Assembly (NCBI RefSeq): GCF_010183535.1
Contig: NC_071328.1
Span: forward strand, 124,001 to 188,000
DNA length: 64,000 bases
Direction of reading: 5' to 3'
Source of the DNA: Caenorhabditis remanei
Lineage: Eukaryota > Nematoda > Chromadorea > Rhabditida > Rhabditidae
Part shown: in pieces, positions 1-11,475 of the stretch
How the letters are laid out: each line of letters starts with the position of its first letter
Position numbering within the stretch: the first letter of the stretch is position 1
Notes under the pieces: generated by a model
Told to the model about the DNA's origin: nothing
The model's database searches: none
What the model saw: only the letters and a program-made list of their open reading frames with translations
Translations under genes and position numbers: made by a program

Positions 1-146
1 GGATAAGTTTGCATGAGAATTTACAGAAAATTTTACATAAAATGGTCTAGGAAGGAGAAGAAATTACAGATCTAGACACACTAAACGAAATATACAAAAT
101 AAAGTTTCTCTGTTGAGACCAGCTCAATTGGGGTTGAAGTTTTTTT

Positions 147-998
147 TTAAGCTTCAGTGAGTTGAAGATCGGAGACTCGGTGAGTTTTACGATCGTTGCT
201 CTTTCCAGAAGACTTCTTCGATCGTTGGGATTGGGTATTGAGGCGGCGAATTGAATTGGATGAGTTCGAGACGCCAGAATGGGTCGAACCATGAGTAGTC
301 TTAGTGGTTCGCACGTCTTTTCCAGATTTTGGATCGGCAAACATCTGGAAAACGAAAAAAATAGTAAAATGACTAAGAGCGGTTTCCATTTTTCACAAAT
401 ATCTATTGCGTACTCTTCCCTTTAAACTGCAAAATCCAAAAAAGCTATCTAATTGCAAAATCAATCCCAGTCTTGTCTATACCCTATGACGTCATATCTG
501 TCACAATAATCTAATCCGCAAACGAAAACCCCTGGACCAAATATAGAGCTATTGACAGTCGGCTGGATTTGGTACAGTAGTCCGGGATGTGTGAAAAATG
601 GGATAGAAATGAAAAGCTAGTTTCTACTTATTCAACTATTTCTAAACTTACCACTGACTCCAAATGATTCCTAAAAGCGGTCTTTGCTTTAGCCAAATTC
701 AGTTTCTCTCGTCGCTTGATCGCTTCGAGTTCCGGTCGTCCCAACGTGGTCCCCGTCTCGATTTCATCGTCCATCGTCATCTCATCCATCTCCATAATCT
801 CGGGATTCTCGACGATGGCGAAGGTGTCATCCCCGTCTTCTGGATGCGTGAAGTTCACCCATCCATCCTCATCAATGTTCTCGTTTTGTGTTTGTGTGAC
901 TGATGGCGCATCTTCTGAATCCTCAGTGGTGGTTGAGGTGAAATTGAAGGCGTCGAAGATTGCACGGAACATGTTTTCGAGTGATGAGGTTGGACAAG
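147..998 (-). CDS. Small acidic protein with Ser/Thr-rich basic tail, unknown function
   Basis: Two coding exons, 972-653 region (972..652) and 344..147, joined in phase 0 across a GTAAGT donor and a TTTTCCAG acceptor. The exon containing the ATG (at 972) begins at 998 behind an unpaired TTTCAG acceptor, so the mRNA is either trans-spliced or has a 5' UTR exon upstream. The protein of about 172 aa begins MFRAIFDAFNF. It then has a very acidic stretch (about residues 16-75) containing DEDGWVNF, a lysine/arginine helix-like segment (about 80-105), and a Ser/Thr/Arg/Lys-rich tail. The short hydrophobic start followed by an acidic D-G-W motif recalls LIR-containing TP53INP/DOR-type autophagy cofactors. 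That is only a resemblance of layout, and the F at the fourth LIR position is not canonical. No enzyme motif or membrane segment is visible. Confidence 0.7.
487..494. promoter_or_regulatory. Palindromic CRE site TGACGTCA in intron
   Basis: A perfect TGACGTCA octamer, the full CREB/ATF half-site palindrome, lies in the intron of the small acidic gene. A second perfect copy is at 4197-4204 in the gene-free stretch upstream. Binding is an inference from the motif alone. Confidence 0.3.
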
Positions 999-3900
999 CT
1001 GAAATAAAAAATAATTGAATACCAAGAAGGCGAGAAAACTAAAATGATAAAAGTAGTCCGAAACATCAAACCAAGTGAATGGCGAAGAAGCACATACACT
1101 TCAGAGAACGGACGAAAGGAAAAGTGGGCGTGGTCACTCCCCGCGGGTGACTAGAGAGTATGGAGACGCAGAAACCTTGAGGGAATCATGTGGTCTTAGC
1201 CCTCATGACCTACACTCGGTTTCTCTTTTTTTCGAGGAGAGAGATACTGTAGCGGGGGCTAGAGACGCAGAGAGTGAGAGACACAGAGTCTGGTTTGTTT
1301 CTTCTTTTCCGAAGCAAAGAGAGGAACAGCCCCGTCTTTGCCCATTATGAACAACCACTATTGTTTGAAGAAACAGAGGAAGCGCGTAACTATCTCCTAT
1401 ATTACCATATTTTGAATGTCCAAATAGAAGAATGAGAATATTTTGTTTTGTTTTGGGGAGAGGAGTCTAGGTGTCTGCTCAGTGAGCCCCTCTGGAGCAG
1501 AAGACCAGGCGTCATGACGGGGATAAACAAGACTATAAACCAGAGAGCACGAACGAGTTGTTGAAAAGTAAAGCGATTCAGGACTAGTTGGTGTAAACTG
1601 GTGGCTTGGAAGCTAGCTAAATTTTTATCGAGAAACGAGATTTTCGCAGTTTTCTTAAATCAGGTGAAAAACTGCGATAGCTGTAAAAGTATAAAGTTTG
1701 CCGTCGAAAGATTTCAAATTTATTTCTTTTTGAACAAAGTATTCTAGAATAACTAACAAATAATTCCTCAAAAAATACAAAAGAAATAAAAAAGCAAGCT
1801 CATGGGAAGAAGTTTGAATTCATTTTTTTCAGAACAGGTAATCCGTTTTTACATTCATCGCTTGCTCTCAAAAATCAGCTGCTTCCGGCAGGAACCGAAC
1901 CAGGGTCTCTCAAATTGATAACCTGCGACACAACCGTTGCGCCACAGAGGACAACGGGGAGAGCGGCTCCTTTGAGGTAAGGTTTCGGATGAGGAGGCGG
2001 AGCGGAGAGGTTCGAGGGAAGCAGCTTAAAATTTAATTTCAGCTGTAAAATTTGAAAATGCGTTTCACAATCTTTATCACAGTTTCAGCTTCCTAATCAT
2101 ACTATAGAGAGTTTGAAGAAGAAAGCTGAAAACTCAGTTGTCTTTATCCTCCCGAAAACTAATATCCCTAACAATAGCATTCTGAAAACCAGCTTCCCGC
2201 AATCCGAGGGAAAATAAGTGATCAGATCTACTAGAGATCAATTGGTTTGTGTTTTTCGTGCTCGCCGTCCAATCTTTCGAGAAGAAGAGGAGGGGAGAAA
2301 AAATCAACAAGGAAAAACAACAGGGAGAAGTAGTGAATGCAGTAATGTAACATATGGTACTTGACAAGGGGAAAAGAAAAAAATGAAAGAGAAGAATGAT
2401 AGAGAAACTAAAGTATAGGAAACCTCCTATCTTTATTCCGGCAAGAAACATCTAGTCTAGAATTCAGCCTGAATCAGCCATTTCCTATTTCGTTAAGTCA
2501 CTACCTCATTAGTCTTCTTGGTTTTTCTAGCTAGATTTTCCAAAAACCAAAATCCGTCTCAGTTCCGCCTCTTTAAATTGTTTCTTTAAAAAGACCGGAA
2601 ACTAAACTATAGGGTGAGTTAGTAGGCTGCGAAACGTTGTACTTGTTCCGATTTAGATGTCTAATGAGACTAACGGGGAAGAAAGTCGTATGACTCTGGA
2701 TGTGACTTAAATATTCCATATATACTAGTGGAAAAGGAAACAAAGGGTTTGGCAGAAGAAAGAAAGGAAATTGGAAAATTTATTTGGAGTAATGGAGGTT
2801 TCCAATCTATTCTAGTACGTTTTATATGAAATTTCGTATTGGAGGGATTTTGAAATATTGCATTCGTTTTTGTAACCAGTCGGTTAACGCAGCCTAACGG
2901 CTGCTCAACCTCTTTTTCTACACCACCCGTGTTGAAAATTTGAAGAAATGAATTCATTTGAAGAATGAAAATGTTCTATAATTATTTCCCCCGTGAACTC
3001 CTATTTCCCTATTTCGGAAACAAAAGCCACTGAAAGGCTTGAAAACCACTTTTTTTTACCTAGTGACCTAGTCGAGACCTATACTAACTAAAAAAATAGA
3101 CGGGCATCATTAAGAGAAAATTTCTGATCTTTCGGTCCAAATTTGAAGAAAATCGGTTCAGTAGGAAGGGCGGTAGGATCGGCGACAGACACACAAACAT
3201 ACAGCCGTTTGCGTTTGTTAATAGTAAAGATATGTTTACAAAAAAGGTATTGGTCTGAATGATAAGAAGGAAAATTTGAAAAATAAAAAATAAGCGGATG
3301 TATGAACTGTGGACATCCGGATAGGCAGATGTAAAGAAAGAAATTCAATACCGTAAAGAACAGTTCAGCATACACAGATAAGATCTGAGAAAGAAAATTC
3401 GACGAGGCAAAACACAGATGGTAAACAGGAAACGTCATTTTGATACAGTTTTGAATTTACAAAAAATTCAAACATCAGAAAATTTGTTGTGATTTTTTGA
3501 TGAGTTAATGTTTTGAACGAAATTTTGGAACTTTCAGAGTTCTTTTTCCGAAAATGTCTAATTTTTGATTATACTTCAAATTCAATCAAAAGCTAGTTAT
3601 GCATTTGAAAATTGGTTTTTTTAGTTTGCTATTACAATTGTAAAATAGAGTTTTTTTTTAAATTCATTATCTACATACAAAAATGGGTCTCTCAATTTAA
3701 TTACCCCGAAAAAGCACATAACAACTGTAACTAATCTAAAATGTGACACCATATTCTCTCATCCACACCTCATTATTACAATGCTCAGGATATTACATCA
3801 TTTTTCGTCAGTCTCTTGCCAATCTGGTTGTGTACCATGGGAAAATCCGGAACTGCTTTTTTTGTTGGAAATCAAATGCTCACAGTTCCAATGTCAATCT

Positions 3901-6668
3901 TCAAAAGCAGCTAACGGACCTGCGAAACTCAAATCTCAAAGAAGTGACCACATGAAAAGCATCAGATTGCACCCAAACCCGTTCTCCAATTACTCTTTTC
4001 GCCCGTTCGTGTTCTTTTGTCTTTTGCCCTCCAAAAACTCTCTCTATTCCCCCTCTTTTTGTATCCATCCATATCTATTATTATTAGTGTTTGTTTTCTT
4101 TCCATCCTCTGTCTTTTTCAATGAAACATTGCTCTCGGGAGGTGCTAAGAACACACAGGCGTTCTTGACCCGTCCATCGTTTTGTCGGGGGTCGTATGAC
4201 GTCATTCGAACATCTTTTATATCTCGAGTGGTGGAGGGGTGAGGATTACCCAAGAGTCGGAAAGAGGAAGAAGGATTAAATGGATTGAACGGGTTATGAC
4301 GTGACGTAAGATGGGAGAATCGTGTTGATGAAATATTGTGAGACATCTGGACAAACAGACGTTACTGGGAGACGATATCAAGAAAAACTGCCTGTAATAT
4401 GACCGAGAGATGGTCGAAAAGAAACAATTCATTTAAGTGATAAAATGATGACTGACCTAAACAGAAGTGACAAAAATACAATGAATCGTCATTATAAGCT
4501 ACTCATTTTAGTAATTCAGATTCGAACCGATCAGAGAGATAATCATTAAATTTTCCATTTTAAAAGTTCTGAAAAAATAGAAAATAATCCAGGTTTCAGG
4601 TATTATTTCAGGTCAAAATGTCAAAATGTCAATTTTCATTTTTATTTCGTAAATGTCTATTGGATTTCTTCATTTTTCAACATTATCAAACAAGGCTATA
4701 GACCTGCAATTCTCTCAAAAATGAAGTTTTATGACGGTAGACCAAAAATTCCCTTGCAGTTCTTTCTCGAAGGATGAGAGACCGTGGAGTGGTCCCATGA
4801 GATTGAATGGTCTAATTTGTTATAAATTCCGCGGGATGGTCTCATAGTTGATATAGATCAAATACAGTATTTTCGAGCTTGGTCGGTCTGAAAAAACAGA
4901 AAACCCTCTTAAAACAATGTTTGATCATTTTGATAGTTTCTGTAAACCCGTTAAAATATAGAAAAATGTGTTCAAGAATTTTCCATCTTGATGATTATCC
5001 CTGGTTGAAAGCAATTAATGGAAACTAGCAGGTTTTGACAGCTCAAATATAATTTTAAAGTCCCATTTTGCCAAATTTTGGTGTTTTGAAATCAAAAATA
5101 TAGAATTTTCAGTTTTGGCAACGTTTTATCAATGTCGCAACCTCTTATGCCTGTAAATATGTGAAAGATAAATTCAAATCAGGCCAATCAAACTCCCACC
5201 GGGCCCCCTCTTTCTCTTAACATGGTCCGTTCTTCTTCCCCAACAAAAATAGTAATTTTTACTATACAAATATTACACCTGCCACTCATTTTGCACTACT
5301 ACTGGTTGTGCAATACCTTCTAACCTATTACGAATAAGTAATGAGCCTAAATAAAATTTTCGAAGAAAAGGTGTATAGTAGAAATGGAATGAAACCAGAT
5401 ATGAGGTGGCTACTCAGGCCTTATCCCTTATTTTAGTCTTGACCGCCACACTCAGAAATTAATTTTGATCAAACAATAGAAATTGTACGAATTGCTAACA
5501 ATCTCGTTGTACAAGTCTATACGAATCGGTAATTATTGATAGTATAATAGTGTATCCGATTGCCAAGGGGCGTGTTCAAAAACTTGGACCACCAAACACT
5601 TACTTTTTTCATTCCGCTTCATTTATTTTGAGTAGCCAGTGTCCAGTGTCTACTCACCCACACTTGTTCCGCATTCCAGAACTTTCTTTCTTAGAGGATC
5701 TATTTTGAAAATATTATATTTTCTTCAGTTTGTCAGTCATTATCGCTTTAACACAGTTTTGACAAGTTTGACGCACAACCTTGCCCACGAACATTCTTTA
5801 AAAATCCAATCAATCCTATCACCCATGCTTCTGGTATCCTTTACTCCTATCTCAAAACATGGCGCTATGCCAAGTCTCTTTCCTCTTTCTCAAAAAACGC
5901 TTACCTTCCTGAATAATGACGGACCTCCTTGTCCTCCTCCCCTATTTCTTCATGAAAGAAATTTCCCTTCAAGGAAGAAGAAGAGAGACGGGTCCAAAAT
6001 GTTTCTATGGAGACAACCTTACAACCTTTTGAAGAGTCCGTCGCCGCGAAATAGTAGGAGAGACTGAGAGACGCAGCGAGAATGCTTCTGACCCCCCAAG
6101 CTTCTAGGTGGGGGTCCGCAATTATTACTTCTTTTGGAAAGTTTCACAACTTTTTGCTTATTTGCTTTTTTGGAAATCTAAATTCTAAATTCTTGAGAAA
6201 CTACTATGGAATAAGAGGTCCCAATTTCTTAATCCTGTTTAGATTTATATTCTCCCACTTCCACAAGAAATGAAATGCAAACCCATAATTGGAGGGGTTT
6301 CCGGCAAATCTAGGCACCTGCTCTCTTGAAAGGAGGCTAAACTATGAGGAGAAAGAAATTTCAATGTCTAAGATGCAGTGTTCCTTTTCTATTTTCTTAT
6401 ACTATTTTCTTTTAAAACTTAGAATTTTTTATGTTAATAATCAAATCTGCAAACGCTCACACGAATGCAAATGTTAGTCTTTAAAACGAGACATTCCAAA
6501 AATGTCTACCAAATTTTGAACAATTCTGATATTTTCTGCCGATAGTGTTCAATTAGTGCTCATTATCTTCCTCTGACATTCAGCACGAGTAAATACTGAC
6601 GCTCTCGTTTTTTCTAACCGTTAATTTACTTTTACCTTTTTCTTTTTACTAAACTTTTAATTTCCAGA
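999..6668. other. 5.7 kb interval with no supported gene
   Basis: Open frames here (for example around 3781-4242 and 5639-6067) have no partner exons, no biased composition and no family resemblance. The interval holds a degenerate tRNA-like sequence at about 1880-1952, a perfect CRE octamer at 4197-4204, and an imperfect inverted repeat around 4785-4845 with GGTCYCAT-like arms. Some of it should be the promoter regions of the divergent flanking genes. Confidence 0.5.
1880..1952 (-). repeat. Degenerate tRNA-like (Pol III box A/box B) sequence
   Basis: On the minus strand a box A-like TGGCGCAACGG (complement of 1934-1944) is followed about 33 nt later by a box B-like GGTTCGGTTCC (complement of 1891-1901). 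The acceptor stem does not pair and the T-stem has a mismatch, so this is not a functional tRNA gene. A tRNA-derived relic, like the one inside the foldback at 10.2-11.0 kb, fits better. Confidence 0.4.
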
Positions 6669-8472
6669 ATGTTGATCCGCCGTCTGTTCGGTGGACTCTT
6701 TTTCCTCTTTCTTCTCTGCTCTTGTATTGCTCTTTTTGTCCTTCACAGTCTATACTTCATATTTCGGACAGCTTCGCAAACTGAGAAGACCGAAACTAAA
6801 ACGTGAGTTTTCATTTGTAAAACAATTCAATGAGCTTCAATTTCCAGTGTCCACGATGACCAACTATTCATTCCTGCCCTCATCATCTGTAATCGTATGC
6901 CGTTTTCCCAAGATGGTCTCAACAATGTTAATGTGAACCTCCGTCAAGATTCCGCACTCCGTTATCTTCTAGAATGGACTAACCCTTCACTCCGAGAAGC
7001 AGCGGACTACACAGCCCCAGCTGCAGATTTTATGAATCAAGGACAGAATACTGTACTACAATACATTACCCAATCAACTCGGAATCAAACAATCCAGAAT
7101 ATGCAATATCAGTGTCAATCAGTTATTAACTCTTGTAGTTATCAAGGAATTCAGTTGTCCTCTTTTGATTGTTGTCGGAATTTACTCTCATTGATTCCTA
7201 GTACGAATGGGTTGTGCTGGGTTTGGCGAGATTCAACAATGTGGCAAAATTCAACGGGGATAAATAGACAATTTTCTATCACATTCCAGGTATATAATTC
7301 ATTCATTTCTAATTTATGCTAGCTATGCAGATGACCCGAAACTCCTGGTTCTCCACCTATGTCCCCACTCATCCCGGAGTTGATGTATATCTCCGAGAAG
7401 ATGGAAGTGATGTCATGAGAATGGCCACCGAATTAGAGAACCCCATAAGACTAATGGACAAGAGAGGTGTCAGACTCCAAATGAAGAAAACGGTAAGTTT
7501 TTTGTAAAATTCAAAAACAGGTTCATTTGGTTTTCAGAAAAAAGCAGACATCCGTCGAACATCTTGTGGCTACGCATTAGGAGATGCCCGTAGAAGTGAT
7601 GAGCACGCTTTTAAGCATAATGACACAAATTATTTGATGTGCAATATGATGCTGGTCATGAGATACTGTACTTGTCACCCATTGATGGCCGAGCTTTTGC
7701 ATTATGATCCCGCTGCGTATAGGTAAGAATCTTGACGAGATAATTTAACACGAAAAAGAAAAATACAGTAGGATAAATAAAAATTCAGAGACTTCCTTCT
7801 CCGTGTCAGTCAAACCAATGTATGCAGCGTAGACGCATATGACAACTGTGCTCGTCGTTACATTGACCTAACTCGTGTTGAAAATTGGGATGAGGATATT
7901 CCAAAAGATCTTCCCGGTTATGATGACGCCAAAAAGTGTCGGAATGATAATCATAGAAGTTGTTTGATCACCTCGTACCCCGGAACTATTGAAGGCTATG
8001 ATCTACCGGAAGAGTATAGAACAACGCAGGTAAGACATTTGTTTGTCAGAGAGTAGGTCTGAGTATCTTCATGTTTATTTTTGCCATTTAGGACTACGTC
8101 TCCCGCCTAGTTCTCGAGTACTCCACAATGAGAACCACAGAGATTCTGGTATCAAAGGATCCAAATATTTATGAATTGTTGAGCTTTATTGGATATAATA
8201 TGGCTTTGTGGTTTACAGTTGGACATATTTTGTGGTAAGTTCATAACTTGGGGTTTTTCAAAAAGTTATCAATTACAAAAATGTAGACTAACACAAACTC
8301 CTTTCGTTCTAGGTCCATGTTCTGGTATGCAACTGGACTGTGTTGCCCGAAACGTCATTCCAACCGAATCGTTCCGGAAATTCGTCGAAAGCGTAGCGTT
8401 TCTTCACCGGAGCCTATTGTAGTAGAGCATCGGCCAAGTCAATCCGAGGAGCCGGGAGCTGGAGATACATAG
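6669..8472 (+). CDS. DEG/ENaC family cation channel subunit (degenerin-like)
   Basis: Seven exons (6669-6802, 6848-7289, 7331-7492, 7538-7722, 7789-8029, 8092-8234, 8313-8472) give a phase-consistent 488 aa protein. TM1 is at the very N-terminus (about residues 7-32) and is followed, shortly after it, by FIPALIICNRMPF, the post-TM1 signature of the family. The extracellular domain has paired cysteines, including SCGYALG, C-x-C in MRYCTCHP and several C-rich turns. TM2 (about residues 410-438) precedes a short basic cytoplasmic tail rich in Arg/Pro/Glu. Channels of this family carry amiloride-sensitive Na+ or mechanosensory currents at the plasma membrane. Oddities: the cytoplasmic N-terminus is almost absent, with no HG gating motif, and the usual G-x-S filter triplet in TM2 reads T-V-G. 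The ATG lies 1 nt behind a TTTCCAG acceptor, which fits trans-splicing but could hide an upstream exon carrying the missing N-terminus. Confidence 0.9.
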
Positions 8473-10213
8473 GTTGAAAGAACTTGTAAATTGATATTTT
8501 TGTATTTTCTGAATTTATTCTATTTAATGTTAGTCAAAAACCCCCTATTTTTAGGAGAGAATTTGAAAGTTTGATCTTGTTGGCTGATAACAGGCAAATA
8601 ACTTTCTCTAATTACCTTCAAATTATTTTTAATCTACATCTTGACACCTAATTACGCTCGTTCACAGGGTTACCCCTTGTCTTTCATTCCAATTTTCAAG
8701 ATTCTCAATTCTTCAGCTCATTGTCAATATCCCGTGTTTTCTTCCTGTAACCGATTTTCTAGTAATTTTTTTTGTTTATATCCCTTTATTTTTCTCTAAT
8801 TTCCGTCTCTTTTACCAACACTCCGGTTTTCTCAGAGTCTTCCCATTACACATAAAAATGAGCAAATAAAAACATCATTTTCCCTCATTTTCATGATCCT
8901 CCATGTCGAACGGAGAGCAAACATTGGGTTGGTGGAAATCATGTGAATTTCAACTGAGCATGACGTGGACATTCGGACACACAGACGTGTACGGATTCAT
9001 AAAATTTTCGGATAACCGAATACATATATGAAATTCCCGTGCAACCTTGATACCCTTCTCATGTGAAATTCTCATGATAGGAAGTGCTTAGGAAGTTGAT
9101 GTGTGGTGAAGGTAGGTCAAGCAGAGGCGTCCAATAACAAAAATAACAAGAAAAAGGGTTCATGGTCCTCGTCCGCAGCTGCAGAACCGGTTAGGTTGCT
9201 GATGTAACATTTGATAAGTGTTTGTGGCAGCTGACAAGAATATAATACAAAAGTTTAGTTATCCTGTTTCTTAGACAGCTTCGTTATTTTTTATGATAAA
9301 CCAATAAGATGTTGTAAACAAGAGTAGAGATACAACCAAGGCTACACAGAACAAACCAACAAGAATGATTCACCCAATGTACCGAAGTTAAAGAAATCCA
9401 AAAAACGTATGCAAACCATATAATCTGACATTGTAACACTAATTTGGGTGTCCGTCCAATCAGACAAACCCAAATAAGATCTGATTCCTCTAGATCAAAA
9501 AGCTCTTCTTTTTTTTCTTTTTTCGTTTTAAATCTAATCCAAGGTTATCCTTCTGAAGATTTGCCTAATCCTAAAAATAACAACACATGTTATTTAAGCA
9601 TATCTATTTCTAGAATCTTTTCACGCTTTAGTAGAATGTGTACTCTTTTTTCTTTCTAGACGCTTCTTTTTTTTTAAGAATGTTGGTATAAACAGATTTA
9701 TGTGACTTCTAGAAAACTAGTGGCTAGTGACGGCTAAAGTAAAGAAAACAACAAAAAGAGCAGAAGACCTTGGTGAGGAGGAAACATTTATTATATGTCT
9801 GTAGCTAGGTCTGTTAACTAGGTGTCCAAGGATTTTGTACCTGTCTAGAATCGTAGTGTTAATTTTTCTTCAATTTCTGTGAAATACCGGAATGTTTGGA
9901 ACGCCACACTGATATTTCTTAGTTTTTGTTCAGTCATGCCACAAGGTATAGTGTCTGTCTTCAAATTTTTTCGTACCTTTTATTATTTTTAGCATTTTAA
10001 ACTTCCCCTTCTTTAACTTCCGTCTCTTTCACAGACTACAACTGCCACATTTTGTTCAGAATAACAGCTGAAAACAACAAAACAAAAAGAAAACAATTAT
10101 GTAGGAGAGAAAACTCGCGTTCTTCAGTTTGTGAGCTGAACAAGAGCAAGCCGTTCACGTGAGTTGACACGAGCAAGTATTTGTGATGAAAATAGAAAAA
10201 AGAGCTCAACTTA
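8473..10213. other. Intergenic, no gene seen
   Basis: This is the 3' flank of the channel gene followed by AT-rich non-coding sequence. I see no exon-like frame with matching splice sites, no RNA gene and no clear repeat until the foldback element at 10214. Confidence 0.5.
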
Positions 10214-11005
10214 CAAGGGAACCTTTTAAGTGGGACCTAATGCCAGCAAAAACGACCTATACAGGTCGAAAGAGGATGTTTGAAAACCTATAAATCAACT
10301 TTCAAAAGTTGCTTACGTGACCTGTAAGTGGCTGAAATCTCGACCTGAAAATTGGCCAATTTTACCATTGATTTGCTGTATCTCCTACCACGTTTGTAAA
10401 GACTACGGCGGCAGTATAAAAACATGTTCCAGTGGCGCAGGTGGTTAGAGCCTAGGAGGAGAAAAGTTTTGCCCTGGTTCGACCCCTGCACCATTTTTTC
10501 TTTTTTTTGTTGATTTTTACTGCATTTTTTCTGTGATTTTTTGGAATCTATCATATAAGTTTTTTGTACCACCACCAACGTGATTCCCTTCTGAATCCAT
10601 TTCAATTGATGATTATGAGAAATTTCTGTCAGTTGACAGATGAAAGTGCTGAAATTTATGATTTATGATAGATTCCAAAAAATCACAGAAAAAATGCAGG
10701 AAAAATCAACAAAAAAAAGAAAAAATGGTGCAGGGGTCGAACCAGGGCAAAACTTTTCTCCTCCTAGGCTCTAACCACCTGCGCCACTGGAACATGTTTT
10801 TATACTGCCGCCGTAGTCTTTACAAACGTGGTAGGAGATACAGCAAATCAATGGTAAAATTGGCCAATTTTCAGGTCGAGATTTCAGCCACTTACAGGTC
10901 ACGTAAGCAACTTTTGAAAGTTGATTTATAGGTTTTCAAACATCCTCTTTCGACATGTATAGGTCGTTTTTGCTGGCATTAGGTCCCACTTAAAAGGTTC
11001 CCTTG
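10214..11005. mobile_element. Foldback MITE with TTA target duplication
   Basis: A near-perfect palindrome. The left arm (10214-10555) and the right arm (10664-11005) are reverse complements with only a few mismatches visible, around a spacer of about 108 bp. The ends read CAAGGGAACCTTTT and its complement, flanked on both sides by TTA (10211-10213 and 11006-11008), which fits the TWA duplication of PIF/Harbinger elements. Both arms contain the same tRNA-like module, and both yield the same spurious 88-residue open frame, which I do not regard as a gene. No transposase is present, so the element is non-autonomous. The high arm identity suggests a recent insertion or ongoing gene conversion. 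Confidence 0.85.
10429..10500 (+). repeat. tRNA-like module in left arm of foldback
   Basis: Box A-like TGGCGCAGGTGG (10433-10444), a D-arm-like GGC...GCC pairing, box B GGTTCGACCCC (10476-10486) and a terminator-like T-run at 10493 give the layout of a tRNA-derived Pol III unit. A mirror copy lies at about 10720-10792 on the minus strand. The acceptor stem is not convincing, so I do not call a tRNA. Confidence 0.5.
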
Positions 11006-11196
11006 TTAGAGAGACGGAAGTGCCGTATCTAGATAAAATAATGTGAACATTCGGAATCTTCCGATGAGGCTTAATTTGAAAATCGTGTACCCCAAACTAG
11101 GATATTCGGTTAGAGAAAAATACACAACAATGTTTTAATTTCTGACACAAAAATTGATAAATTAATAGGTTGACCCCTAGAAGGTCAAAAGCTCAT

Positions 11197-11475
11197 TTAC
11201 CGTAAATACTGTATTATAACGGCATGCCGTTATATTTTTCAACCTGCTCCCAGAGAAATTTTGTGGTTTCAGAAACTTATTAAAATTTACCGGAAAAACT
11301 TTTTTGGGAGTTCTATCGGCTGATCAAGAAGTTACTAATCACGCTGCTTCTAATCAGAACCAAAAAAAAAACACCGGGATGATCACATTCATGACTACTA
11401 AGCATAGATGGGGTGCCGTTATAATACAGGTGCCGTTCTATTACAGGTGCCGTTATAATACAGTATTTACGGTAA
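11197..11475. mobile_element. Inverted-repeat element with TTACCGTAAATACTG ends
   Basis: The termini 11197-11224 and about 11448-11475 are perfect or near-perfect inverted repeats beginning TTACCGTAAATACTGTATTA. The right side contains three tandem 18-bp copies of a GGTGCCGTTATAATACAG-type unit. No coding capacity is seen. The ends and the CTATTACAGG interior link it to the element at 14641-14863. Confidence 0.7.

Noticed and set aside
1880..1952. Functional tRNA gene
   Set aside because: Box A and B are present but the acceptor and T stems do not pair.
3781..4242. 153-codon plus-strand frame
   Set aside because: Low complexity T/C-rich translation, no exon partners and no family resemblance.
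5639..6067. 142-codon plus-strand frame
   Set aside because: No ATG-context or splice support and no motif; likely chance in a long intergenic region.
10288..10931. Two nearly identical open frames (MIDSKKSQKK...) on opposite strands
   Set aside because: They are the two arms of the foldback element read in opposite directions; there is no splice structure or homology, and the identity follows from the palindrome.
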